Shown: in pieces, positions 1-6,207 of the stretch
How the letters are laid out: every line of letters begins with the position of its first letter
Position numbering within the stretch: position 1 is the stretch's first letter
Assembly (NCBI GenBank): GCA_947588915.1
Contig: CANPZA010000055.1
Location: 1 to 9,637, forward strand
Length of the DNA stretch: 9,637 nucleotides
From: an uncultured Clostridia bacterium
GTDB lineage: Bacteria > Bacillota_A > Clostridia > TANB77 > CAG-508
Direction of reading: 5' to 3'
Translations under genes and position numbers: made by a program
The notes under the pieces: generated by a model
The model's input: the letters and a program-made list of their open reading frames with translations, nothing else
The model's database searches: none
Told to the model about the DNA's origin: nothing

Positions 1-180
1 CATGCCACATATAAAAATTTCACCATTTTTTATATAAGCATAAGAATCTTTTAAATTTACTTTTCCAGCTCTTATAGATTTAATTTCAGTTCCAGATAAT
101 ACAATACCTGTTTCGATTTTATTTTCAATATTATAGTTATGATATGCAGTTGGATTTTTTGAAATTAATTTTATATTCAT
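1..180 (-). CDS. smpB: SsrA-binding protein SmpB, N-terminal part (cut by window edge)
   Basis: SmpB binds tmRNA and escorts it to stalled ribosomes for trans-translation in the cytoplasm. The 60 visible residues begin [19 protein letters not shown] and continue through [28 protein letters not shown] sequence, the conserved beta-barrel start of SmpB; the [21 protein letters not shown] block is diagnostic. The rest (normally about 150 residues in total) lies to the left of the window. The ATG at 180 is the only possible start, because an in-frame TAA lies five codons upstream. The best Shine-Dalgarno (AAGGAG, 213-218 on the minus strand) sits 32 bases away, which is too far unless the hairpin at 190-212 is folded (see finding). 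A terminator separates it from the exported-protein gene upstream, so it is probably transcribed on its own. Confidence 0.93.
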   Translation of the reverse strand, partial: MNIKLISKNPTAYHNYNIENKIETGIVLSGTEIKSIRAGKVNLKDSYAYIKNGEIFICGM

Positions 181-189
181 AATTAAGTT

Positions 190-212
190 TTATTAGTATT
201 ATGAACTAATAA
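190..212 (-). promoter_or_regulatory. Hairpin between the smpB Shine-Dalgarno and start codon
   Basis: On the minus strand TTATTAGT (212-205) pairs perfectly with ACTAATAA (197-190) around a 7-base loop. The AAGGAG at 213-218 directly abuts its 5' side, and nine bases separate its 3' side from the smpB ATG. Folding would cut the SD-to-start distance from 32 to 9 bases. The stem is AU-rich with a single G-C pair, so its stability is doubtful. Confidence 0.4.
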
Positions 213-261
213 CTCCTTTCTCTGATAAGGTTTAATTAATTATAACATATAGAAATAAAAA

Positions 262-306
262 ATAAAAGATTGTTAAATATAAAATTATTATTTAACAATC
301 TTTTAT
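262..306 (-). terminator. Rho-independent terminator after the 153-residue exported-protein gene
   Basis: A 16-base perfect inverted repeat (264-279 with 289-304), extendable to 18 pairs, has a 9-base loop. On the minus strand it is followed by a T-rich tract (TTTTATTTTTTATTT). It sits immediately after the stop codon at 314 and before smpB. Confidence 0.85.
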
Positions 307-313
307 AGTATTT

Positions 314-775
314 TTAGTCTTTATTATCATAATTAGAAGAACGTAGTTGCATTGAGTAATACCAAACTAAGGCTATGATAGCAATAGCTGCAATACCTAA
401 AATAAGCCAAGTCCAAGCAGTTGCATTCATTCCCATAAAAGTATTATCAGTTGTAGCAGTTCTAGTAGCAGTATAGTCATTATTCATAATTCCACTATTC
501 ATGTTGTTATTAGTATCTTTTTTTGTATTATTATTATCACCATTTTCCATCATAGTATTACCAATATTATTAAAACCTTGTCCCATATCACTTGTTGCAT
601 CTTTTGAAGCATTAGAAATATCTCTTGCACCATCTTCAATTGCATTTTCAGCTCCACCAACTACATTCCTAATTCCATCTACTGCATCTTGAACATCATT
701 ATTAGCAAAACACATTGAAAAAGAAAAAATAGCTAATGCAAATATTATACTACTTATTAATAATTTTTTGTACAT
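314..775 (-). CDS. Small exported protein with C-terminal membrane anchor, function unknown
   Basis: I do not recognise this 153-residue protein. It starts with MYKK and a hydrophobic stretch ending near SMCFANN, a Sec signal peptide with a likely signal-peptidase I cut after FA. Residues about 25-65 are acidic and could form an amphipathic helix (DAVDGIRNVVGGAENAIEDGA-like). Residues about 65-110 are a low-complexity Asn/Thr/Met stretch. Residues about 118-142 (WTWLILGIAAIAIIALVWYY) form one transmembrane helix, with a short basic/polar tail inside. The predicted topology is an extracytoplasmic domain tethered by its C-terminal helix. AGGAGG eight bases upstream supports the ATG at 775. The next gene upstream (929-1387) has the same layout but no obvious sequence identity. 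Separate terminators suggest separate transcripts. Confidence 0.75.
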   Translation of the reverse strand: MYKKLLISSIIFALAIFSFSMCFANNDVQDAVDGIRNVVGGAENAIEDGARDISNASKDATSDMGQGFNNIGNTMMENGDNNNTKKDTNNNMNSGIMNNDYTATRTATTDNTFMGMNATAWTWLILGIAAIAIIALVWYYSMQLRSSNYDNKD

Positions 776-839
776 AAAATTATCCTCCTATTTTAAAAAA
801 TTTGATAAGCTTATAAATTCATATTTTTATATGAAATTT

Positions 840-861
840 AAAATACTAATATTAGTATTTT
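840..861. repeat. 22-base perfect palindrome between the two exported-protein genes
   Basis: The half-site AAAATACTAAT at 840-850 is followed directly by its exact reverse complement at 851-861. It lies about 65 bases upstream of the 314-775 gene and could be an operator or a cruciform-forming site. The local base composition makes shorter A/T dyads common (others lie at about 808-835), so function is uncertain. Confidence 0.45.
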
Positions 862-887
862 TTAAAATAGAAAAAATATACTTGTAA

Positions 888-930
888 AAATTTCAAAAAA
901 AAACTCTCATAAAGAGAGCTTTTGAAATTT
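888..930 (-). terminator. Terminator after the 152-residue exported-protein gene
   Basis: On the minus strand the core hairpin is CTCTC (918-914) paired with GAGAG (908-904) around a 5-base loop, followed by nine T residues (903-895). Outer arms AAATTTCAAAA and TTTTGAAATTT (888-898, 920-930) extend the fold. The stem begins at the stop codon of the gene. Confidence 0.85.
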
Positions 931-1387
931 ATCTTTTTAATCTTATTAATATTGCTATAGATAATAGTATTAGAAGTACTCCAATTACAATCAAAAATAT
1001 GTTAAGTATATCAGACAATTCTAAATCTGAATCAGAATTTGAATTCATATCAGTAACTGTAGCCGGTGTATTTGATAATTCTGAATCTGTTTCATTTGTA
1101 GAATTACTTGAAATATTAGTATTAGTTGTGCCATTTGATGTTTGGTTGTATGAAAAGGCATTTTCAGTAGTATTAGAGTAAGTATTTTCATCATCAACAG
1201 TTGAATTAGTATCATTATCTGTAAAATTATTATTATTTGTATTATCAGAATTTGTGTTATTTGAAGAGTTGATTAATTGGGTTAAGTCAGAGTTGTCAGT
1301 CATATTTAAATCAATAGCATAACATATATTTACACCTAATAATAAAAATAAAATTGTTAAAATAAAAATAATTTTTTTAGTTTTCAT
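929..1387 (-). CDS. Exported Asn/Thr/Ser-rich protein with C-terminal membrane anchor, function unknown
   Basis: This 152-residue protein is not one I recognise. Residues 1-24 (MKTKKIIFILTILFLLLGVN, then ICYA) are a clear signal peptide with a likely cut after CYA. Residues about 28-115 are almost entirely Asn, Thr, Ser and Asp, a low-complexity stalk with no cysteines and many N-x-S/T patterns. Residues about 125-148 (ILNIFLIVIGVLLILLSIAI) are a transmembrane helix ending in the positive stop-transfer sequence RLKR. The stalk looks built to span the cell wall, not to fold. GGAGGG upstream supports the ATG at 1387. It shares its plan with the downstream 314-775 gene, so the two may belong to one envelope function; this is inference from layout only. 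Confidence 0.75.
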   Translation of the reverse strand: MKTKKIIFILTILFLLLGVNICYAIDLNMTDNSDLTQLINSSNNTNSDNTNNNNFTDNDTNSTVDDENTYSNTTENAFSYNQTSNGTTNTNISSNSTNETDSELSNTPATVTDMNSNSDSDLELSDILNIFLIVIGVLLILLSIAILIRLKR

Positions 1388-1596
1388 ATATTAACCCTCC
1401 GTTTATAATATTTTTATTATTTTGTTTCCTTTAATATAATAACACAAAACAATAAAAAATGTCTAGAAAATTTTAGAAATAAATGTAAATTTTATAAAAT
1501 TATTGTAAAATTTACAAACAAAGATATGTAGAATAAGAGAAAAACAAGTAATGTTAGATAGTGATGTGACTATGTTATATAATTTGACTTTCTGCT

Positions 1597-1624
1597 AAAA
1601 AAGATCGCAACTTGCGACCTTTTT
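1597..1624 (-). terminator. Terminator after the asparagine synthetase gene
   Basis: The dyad at 1602-1620 (AGRTCGC arms around AACTT, with one mismatch) is flanked by A residues at 1597-1602 and T residues at 1620-1624. It can therefore terminate minus-strand transcripts leaving asnB, and perhaps plus-strand ones. The rest of the 1388-1622 gap is AT-rich with no convincing gene. Confidence 0.8.
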
Positions 1625-3476
1625 ATATAACAATTTTAGGCTGATATCTTTCAAGCCACATATTCACTTGGCAAAGATAAGCCATAAGTTGAGGTCCGTG
1701 TCATAGTTGACCGAAACCAAGGTCTAGTAAAAGCATTACCATTTGTTTGTATAATATCTAAAATATAATCTCTATTTAATAAATTATTAATAGGAGCATT
1801 TTTATCTTGCATAATTTTAGTAAGCATTTCTTTTACAGTTTTTAAATAAGTTGGGTTATGAGTTTTGGGATAAGGAGATTTTTTTCTATCTACAATTTCT
1901 TCAGGAAGAAAATCTTTACAAATATATCTAAGTAAGCCTTTTTCTCTGCCATTTAATGCTTTCCATTCCCAAGGAATATTCCATAAATATTCTACTAATC
2001 TATAGTCGCAAAAGGGAACACGAAGTTCTAAACCATTATACATTGACATTCTATCAGAACGATCTAAAAGTGTTTGCATAAACCAATTCATAGTTAAATA
2101 AGAAATTTTTCTTTTTTCAGCAGTTTCTTCACTATCAGTACTTAAAATTTTTACATTATCTAAAGATTCATAATAGCGATAATCAATATATTCTTTTAAA
2201 TTAACTTTGGAAGAAATATCAAGGTTTAGTAATTTTTGTCTTTCTTGTATTGCAATTGACCAAGGAAAAGTATTACTATTTAGAGCATCTTCTCTGAAAA
2301 ACCATGGATAACCACCAAAGATTTCATCAGAACACTCTCCGAGATAGTGCAACTGTTGCCCCTTGTTTTACATATTTGCAAAATAGTAAAAGAGAAGAAT
2401 CAACATCCGCCATACCAGGAAAATCTCTAGCAATCATTGCATTTTCTAAAGCTTTTGCAAGCTCAGGAGTATCTATTACAATTTCATGATGATTTGTGTT
2501 AAAAGTATTTTTCATAATGTCAATGTAATATTTATCAGCATTTGGCTGAAAATCACTTTTTACAAAATTTTTATCATTATCAACATAATCTATTGAATAA
2601 GTTTCTAAAGGTGGTAAATTATGTTCTTTATAATAGTTGCTTGCAAAAGCTGTTATAATACTAGAATCTAAACCACCAGATAACAAACAACATAAAGGAA
2701 CATCAGATACTAATTGTCTATTAATAGCATCATTCAATAATTTTTTAACATTATTGCATGTTTGTTCAAAATTATCAGTATGTTCTTTGCTTACCAATTT
2801 CCAATATTGTGTAACATGAAAACCATCTTTAGTAAATATAGCATAATGAGCAGGTTTTATTTCATAAATATTTTTAAAAATAGTTGTTCCAGGAGTATGT
2901 GCAGGACCAATCCCAAACAATTCTGAAATTCCTTGATTATCTAATTCTAATTTTACACCTGGATATTTTAAAATTGCTTTTATTTCAGAGGCAAAGATAA
3001 TTTCATTATCAATAATTGTATAATACAAAGGTTTTATACCAAAATGATCTCTTGCTAAAAATAATTCTTTTTTTCTCTCATTCCATATAGCAAAGCTAAA
3101 TATACCATTAAATTTTGATACTATTTTAGGTCCCCATTGAATGTAAGCTTTTAGAATAACTTCAGTGTCGCTATATCCTTGAAAAGTATAATTATAATTT
3201 TCAATTAATTCTTTTCTTATTTCACTTGCATTATATAATTGACCATTATAAATAAGAGTATATACACTATTATTATAATTCCTACTCATTGGTTGTTTGC
3301 CGATTTTTGCTATCCACAATAATTAATCTTCTATGACCTAGTGAGATATTTTCTGTAAAATAATAATCATTTTCATCAGGTCCTCTTTTTGATAATTGTT
3401 TTGTCATTTCAAATAATACTTCTTTGTTATTATTAATTTTATTTTTGAAAGAAGTAAATCCAACAATTCCACACAT
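1623..3476 (-). pseudogene. asnB: Glutamine-hydrolysing asparagine synthetase, interrupted by several single-base indels
   Basis: The family reaction is aspartate + glutamine + ATP to asparagine + glutamate + AMP + PPi, in the cytoplasm. The ATG at 3476, preceded by GGGGG, gives MCGIVGF with catalytic Cys2 of the class-II glutaminase domain (about residues 1-200, with RGPDE and LGHRRL). The ATP-pyrophosphatase loop SGGLDSS is at about 266. SGECSDEIFGGYPWF, LDRSDRMSM, LELRVPFCD and KKSPYPKTHNP follow, and the repaired C terminus reads GQLMTGPQLMAYLCQVNMW. Repaired length is 616 residues, normal for the family. As given, it breaks into frames 3476 to about 3303, about 3301 to 2342, 2340 to about 1699, and 1697 to 1623. 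Extra C residues on the coding strand lie at 3302, 2341, 1713 and 1698; one base is missing near 1704/1705, cancelling the 1713 insertion. There is no other visible decay. It could be a recent pseudogene, a sequence error, or unusual decoding. Confidence 0.93.
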
Positions 3477-3500
3477 ATTAAACCCCCATTTGTTTTTTAT

Positions 3501-3529
3501 AGTATATGCTAAAAATAAAAAAATGAAAC
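3501..3529 (-). promoter_or_regulatory. Candidate sigma-A promoter of asnB
   Basis: On the minus strand the -10 TATACT (3506-3501) follows GTTTCA (3529-3524) after 17 bases; the -35 is a weak match. It lies about 25 bases upstream of the start. An 8-base inverted repeat, GAAACATT (3525-3532) with AATGTTTC (3548-3555), overlaps the -35 and could be an operator. It is in the shared 137-base divergent region with the plus-strand gene at 3614. Confidence 0.35.
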
Positions 3530-3613
3530 ATTTTATTGATACAAAATAATGTTTCAAGTAATTCTTGATTTTATGAAAAAGTTATAGTAAACTTATGTTA
3601 TATGGAGGAAAAT

Positions 3614-4156
3614 ATGAATTTAAAAAATGTTATAAAACACTTTAATTTAATTACATATCATAAATGGATAGTATTTAAATTATGTTGTAAAATAGGAGAA
3701 CCTTGGAGAGGATTAGTTCATGATTTATCAAAATATTCGATAACAGAATTTAGAGAGGGAGTAAAATATTATGCTGGAGATCATTCTCCAATAACTGAGG
3801 AAAAGAAAAAAAGGGGATATTCAACTGCTTGGCTTCATCATAAGGGAAGGAATAAACATCATACTGAATATTGGGTTGACCATATGGCACCAGATTCAAC
3901 TCCTGTAATCCCATATAAATATGCCGCTGAAATGATTTGTGATAAATTAGCAGCAGGTATAGTATATCAAGGTGAAAAATGGACTCAAGAATATCAATTA
4001 TCATATTGGGAAAAAGAAAAAGAAAGATTAGAAATGAATCCTAGAATACAAGAATTTGTGACATCTGTTTTAACACAAGTAGCAAAGCAAGGAATTGATA
4101 AAACATTAACAAAGAAAAATATAAAAAATTTATATACCAAGTGTTGTTGCAAGTAA
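3614..4156 (+). CDS. DUF5662-type conserved protein, function unknown
   Basis: This 180-residue soluble protein has no signal peptide or membrane segment. I match it to the DUF5662 group from its pattern: HDLSKYSITEF near residue 36, a GDHSPI loop, then AWLHHKGRNKHHTEYW, and PYKYAAEMICDKLAAG followed by WTQEYQLSYWEKEKERL. The repeated His/Asp pairs (HD, HHKGRN, HH) look like a metal-binding, HD-like helical fold; that is inference, and no activity is assigned. ATG at 3614 is preferred over the one at 3602, because GGAGG at 3604-3608 sits five bases before it and the upstream ATG would translate its own ribosome binding site. The C terminus is a basic, Cys-rich tail (YTKCCCK). It is divergent from asnB, and no terminator is evident after it. 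Confidence 0.75.
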   Translation: MNLKNVIKHFNLITYHKWIVFKLCCKIGEPWRGLVHDLSKYSITEFREGVKYYAGDHSPITEEKKKRGYSTAWLHHKGRNKHHTEYWVDHMAPDSTPVIPYKYAAEMICDKLAAGIVYQGEKWTQEYQLSYWEKEKERLEMNPRIQEFVTSVLTQVAKQGIDKTLTKKNIKNLYTKCCCK

Positions 4157-4184
4157 ATATATTCTAAATTCTGAAAAACAACTA

Positions 4185-4213
4185 TTGACAAAACATTAAA
4201 AAACTAGTATAAT
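4185..4213 (+). promoter_or_regulatory. Consensus sigma-A promoter of rpmF
   Basis: TTGACA (4185-4190), a 17-base spacer and TATAAT (4208-4213) match the housekeeping consensus exactly. Transcription would start near 4220, giving a 5' leader of about 63 bases before the L32 start, fitting a highly expressed ribosomal-protein gene. Confidence 0.85.
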
Positions 4214-4282
4214 TTTATAGTGTTTAAATTTGTGAAAATATGAAACAGATATATGATATCTTAAGCGAGGAGGGAATTTAAA

Positions 4283-4474
4283 ATGGCACAACCAAAAAGA
4301 AGATGGTCAAAAGCAAGAACTCATAAAAAAAGATCAACTTGGAAAAAAGAACAACCAACATTTTCAAGTTGCCCACATTGTCATGAACCTATAATGCCAC
4401 ATAGAGTTTGCAAAAATTGTGGTTATTATGATGGAAAAGAAGTAGTAGCTAAAAAAGAAAATAAAAAAGCATAA
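4283..4474 (+). CDS. rpmF: 50S ribosomal protein L32
   Basis: L32 is a small zinc-ribbon protein of the large ribosomal subunit near the exit-tunnel side. The 63-residue sequence begins MAQPKRRWSKARTHKKRSTW, the family's basic N-terminal extension (usually AVPKRRTSKARK). It then carries the ribbon CPHC near residues 30-33 and CKNC near 43-46, both Cys pairs intact, so it is the zinc-containing form. GAGGAGGGA eight bases upstream is a strong ribosome binding site. In many Bacillota rpmF follows a yceD (DUF177) gene. Here that partner is absent: rpmF is a single-gene transcript with its own perfect promoter and its own terminator. Confidence 0.97.
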   Translation: MAQPKRRWSKARTHKKRSTWKKEQPTFSSCPHCHEPIMPHRVCKNCGYYDGKEVVAKKENKKA

Positions 4475-4477
4475 TTT

Positions 4478-4513
4478 AAGATGTTGCTATAAAAATATAG
4501 TAACATCTTTTTT
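4478..4513 (+). terminator. Terminator after rpmF
   Basis: A 13-pair stem, AAGATGTTGCTAT (4478-4490) with ATAGTAACATCTT (4497-4509), contains one G-U pair and a 6-base loop. It is followed by a T run, three bases after the rpmF stop codon. Confidence 0.92.
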
Positions 4514-4583
4514 ATTTTATATGTACATTTTTGTAATATTATGATATATTATATACAAATAAAGATAAAGAAGGGATATATGT

Positions 4584-5114
4584 ATGGAAAAATTTTTAAA
4601 AAGGTCCAGTTGGACAGATATTGTTATTTCTATTTTATTTATATTATTTGGAGTAATGTTAATTGCAAGACCAGATACTATTATGTCAGTAATTTCAATA
4701 TTATTAGGTGCAATTTGTGTACTAAAGGGAGTATTAACAGGAATAGATTATTTTGCATCTGATAAAAAAGACAATTATTTATTAGCAATTTCAATTGTTG
4801 CTATTATTGTTGGAATTATAATAATGTTATGTAGTGAAATAATTTTTTCAGTATTTAGAATATTGATAGCTATATGGATTATTTATAGCGGAATTATGGA
4901 TTTACAAACCGTTATAATTTGGAAAGACTATAAATCAAAATTATGGGTCATGACATTAATATTATCAATAGTTATGATTTTGGGTGGAATTTATGTATTA
5001 ATTAATAATGGAGCAATGTTACAAATAGTAGGTGCAATCATATTAGGTTATGGAATTATAGATATAATAGAAAATGTTGTATTTATCAAAAATATAGATA
5101 ATTATTTAGATTAA
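4584..5114 (+). CDS. DUF308/HdeD-like integral membrane protein
   Basis: This 176-residue protein is mostly hydrophobic, with about six membrane segments in three helix pairs separated by short charged loops. The N-terminal WTDIVISILFILFGVMLI, the following ARPDTIMSVISILLGAICVL and the repeated IxxGIxxLI turns with small Gly-rich helices are the pattern of the DUF308/HdeD family. In enterobacteria HdeD is linked to acid resistance, but that role cannot be carried over here. The sequence GIIDIIENVVFIK near the C terminus repeats the family's last helix. AGAAGGG upstream supports ATG 4584. It is a monocistronic gene between the rpmF and its own terminator; the promoter is not clear in the AT-rich 4514-4583 stretch. 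Confidence 0.75.
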   Translation: MEKFLKRSSWTDIVISILFILFGVMLIARPDTIMSVISILLGAICVLKGVLTGIDYFASDKKDNYLLAISIVAIIVGIIIMLCSEIIFSVFRILIAIWIIYSGIMDLQTVIIWKDYKSKLWVMTLILSIVMILGGIYVLINNGAMLQIVGAIILGYGIIDIIENVVFIKNIDNYLD

Positions 5115-5125
5115 TATTATCAAAG

Positions 5126-5152
5126 AAGACTTAAAATATTAAGTCTTTTTTT
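5126..5152 (+). terminator. Terminator after the DUF308-like gene
   Basis: AGACTTAA (5127-5134) pairs perfectly with TTAAGTCT (5139-5146) around a 4-base loop and is followed by seven T residues. It isolates the cotJ operon from read-through. Confidence 0.92.
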
Positions 5153-5154
5153 GT

Positions 5155-5182
5155 GTCATTTTATCGAATTAACTCATAATAT
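5155..5182 (+). promoter_or_regulatory. Possible sigma-E-type promoter of the cotJ operon
   Basis: GTCATTTT (5155-5162) and CATAATAT (5175-5182) resemble the mother-cell sigma-E elements (about KMATATT and CATACAHT) with a 12-base spacer, slightly short. The place is right, between the preceding terminator and the cotJA ribosome binding site. The assignment rests partly on the known sigma-E control of cotJ in Bacillus subtilis. No sigma-A promoter is visible here. Confidence 0.35.
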
Positions 5183-5204
5183 ATTAACAAAAGGAGGAAG
5201 TAAA

Positions 5205-5561
5205 ATGTTTAGAAGAAAATGTTATTGCATGAATAATAGTTATAATAATAATTCATGTGAACTACAAAATGATATTATAGAGAAACAATGTAATAATGTA
5301 GTTTCTTACGAAAATTATTCTGATAGTTGTGATTGCGGATTTGATGAAGAAGAAAGTATATTCCCAGAAAATCCAATGCTTGCACAAAGTTATGTTCCAT
5401 ATCAATATATGGATAAAACATTTATACCATCTGTTGGCTTAAAAATGGGAACAATTTTTCCAGAATTAGTTAGTCCTTATGTTCCAGGTCAATCTATGGA
5501 AGAAATTGAATATTTAAAAAGAACAAATAATATTGGAAAGGGGTGTAATAAATGTCAGTAG
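5205..5561 (+). CDS. cotJA: Spore coat-associated protein CotJA
   Basis: CotJA is a small protein deposited with CotJC in the inner coat of the spore from the mother cell. This one has 118 residues. The C-terminal half contains the family core: FPENPMLAQSYVPYQYMDK near residues 53-71, then FIPSVGLKMGTIFPEL and VSPYVPGQSMEEIEYL. The N-terminal half, about 50 residues, is Asn- and Cys-rich and not part of the core. Cysteines occur as CYC near the start, CDC in the middle and CNKC at the very end, eight in all. AGGAGG eight bases ahead fixes the ATG at 5205, although the frame is open further upstream. It is the first gene of the cotJABC operon and overlaps cotJB by 10 bases, suggesting coupled translation. 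Confidence 0.9.
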   Translation: MFRRKCYCMNNSYNNNSCELQNDIIEKQCNNVVSYENYSDSCDCGFDEEESIFPENPMLAQSYVPYQYMDKTFIPSVGLKMGTIFPELVSPYVPGQSMEEIEYLKRTNNIGKGCNKCQ

Positions 5562-5908
5562 AAGAAAATAGAAATTGTGGATGTGGATATGATTCAACTG
5601 AATTAAATATGAAATTAAATGATAATAATGATGGATGTGATAAAGAAAGAACAGTTGACTGTTGTGAAAGAAGAGAAATGATGAATCAAATAAGATCTTA
5701 TGATTTTGCTATTGTTGAATTGGCATTATATTTAGACACTCATCCAGAAGATCAAAAAGCTCTTTGTTTGCACAGAAAGTATTGCAAAGAATTAAAAGAA
5801 TTGAAAGATAAATATCAAAAAGTTTATGGACCTCTTACCATTAATTACCCTTGTAATAAGTGGAGATGGTTAGAAGAGCCATGGCCATGGGAAAGGGGGA
5901 ATTATTAA
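5552..5908 (+). CDS. cotJB: Spore coat protein CotJB
   Basis: This 118-residue protein is the second cotJ product, a mother-cell spore-coat component of unknown biochemical role. The family core spans about residues 43-115: MMNQIRSYDFAIVELALYLD, then THPEDQKAL, a charged helix KYCKELKELKDKYQKVYGPLT, and the Trp-rich C terminus KWRWLEEPWPWERG. All are typical of CotJB. About 40 extra N-terminal residues are Cys-, Asn- and Asp-rich (CGCG, CC). GGGG at 5538-5542, inside cotJA, serves as ribosome binding site. It overlaps cotJA by 10 bases, and its TAA shares one base with the cotJC ATG, so all three are translationally coupled. Confidence 0.93.
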   Translation: MSVEENRNCGCGYDSTELNMKLNDNNDGCDKERTVDCCERREMMNQIRSYDFAIVELALYLDTHPEDQKALCLHRKYCKELKELKDKYQKVYGPLTINYPCNKWRWLEEPWPWERGNY

Positions 5909-6126
5909 TGTGGACTTATAATAAAACATTACAGCATCCTGTTAATATTAAGTGTACAGATCCACGTTTAGCTAAAGTTATTATATCTCAATATGGTGGA
6001 CCAGATGGAGAACTTGCAGCATCTTTAAGATATTTATCACAAAGATTTGGTATGCCTGATCAAAAATCAAAAGCAGTATTGAATGATATTGGTACAGAAG
6101 AATGTGTACCATTATGTTGTCAATAG
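5908..6126 (+). pseudogene. cotJC: CotJC (manganese-catalase-like coat protein), 5' part, interrupted by an integrated element
   Basis: CotJC is a spore coat protein of the manganese catalase family, usually about 190 residues. Here only 72 are read. Residues 1-64 are excellent CotJC: YNKTLQHPVNIK, DPRLAKVIISQYGGPDGELA, ASLRYLSQRFGMP and LNDIGTEE. The first metal-ligand Glu, in GPDGELA, is kept. After GTEE the family continues LAHLEM, where the second ligand Glu and the His follow; here the reading changes to CVPLCCQ and stops. The break coincides with a short dyad and is followed by a serine-recombinase gene, so I read it as insertion, not a point mutation. The AGGGGG ribosome binding site and 1-base overlap with cotJB are normal. 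The rest of the gene is not in the window. Confidence 0.85.
6091..6110. mobile_element. Probable left attachment junction (attL) of the integrated element
   Basis: GGTACA (6091-6096) and TGTACC (6105-6110) form an inverted repeat around GAAGAATG. The dyad is centred where the coding sequence leaves the CotJC family, after GTEE at about 6102. Large serine recombinases cross over within the centre of imperfect dyads of this size, so the left half would be attB-derived (cotJC) and the right half attP-derived. The exact crossover base pair cannot be set without attR. Confidence 0.55.
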
Positions 6127-6158
6127 CTAAAGACATTAATTGCAATCTTTGGCTATTG
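6121..6158 (+). terminator. Hairpin at the end of truncated cotJC, probable terminator
   Basis: CAATAGCTAAAGA (6121-6133) pairs with TCTTTGGCTATTG (6146-6158) with one G-U pair and a 12-base loop. A T-rich stretch (TACTTTTTTAAAT) starts about ten bases later. It contains the cotJC stop codon and would end cotJ transcription inside the element. The delayed U tract makes it imperfect; part of it might instead belong to the attachment site. Confidence 0.5.
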
Positions 6159-6182
6159 ACTGTAAAATACTTTTTTAAATAT

Positions 6183-6207
6183 ACCAGAAGCTTATTAAGC
6201 TTCTGGT
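6183..6207 (-). terminator. Perfect 11-pair hairpin at the end of the 102-residue gene
   Basis: ACCAGAAGCTT (6183-6193) and its exact complement (6197-6207) enclose a 3-base loop and overlap the stop codon of the gene read leftward. The following minus-strand sequence TATATTTAAAAAAG is only partly U-rich, so termination is likely but not canonical. Confidence 0.6.

Noticed and set aside
501..692. Plus-strand open frame opposite the 314-775 gene (and a similar one at 999-1181 opposite its neighbour)
   Set aside because: Antisense reading of a signal-bearing gene with good ribosome binding site; no ribosome binding site of its own and a composition that mirrors the real gene.
1551..1598. 15-codon open frame starting ATG TTA GAT on the plus strand between asnB and the exported-protein genes
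   Set aside because: It has no ribosome binding site, no promoter and runs into the asnB terminator; length is within chance expectation.
1698..3302. Programmed +1 frameshifting at CGG as the full explanation for the asnB breaks
   Set aside because: At the third site a +1 shift reads GGT CAA CTA TGA and stops, while the sequence there keeps phase only because of a compensating deletion. The model therefore fails for at least one site and is kept only as an open possibility.
4541..4762. Plus-strand open frame overlapping the start of the DUF308-like gene
   Set aside because: Different frame from a clear membrane protein, no ribosome binding site, Tyr/Cys-rich nonsense composition.
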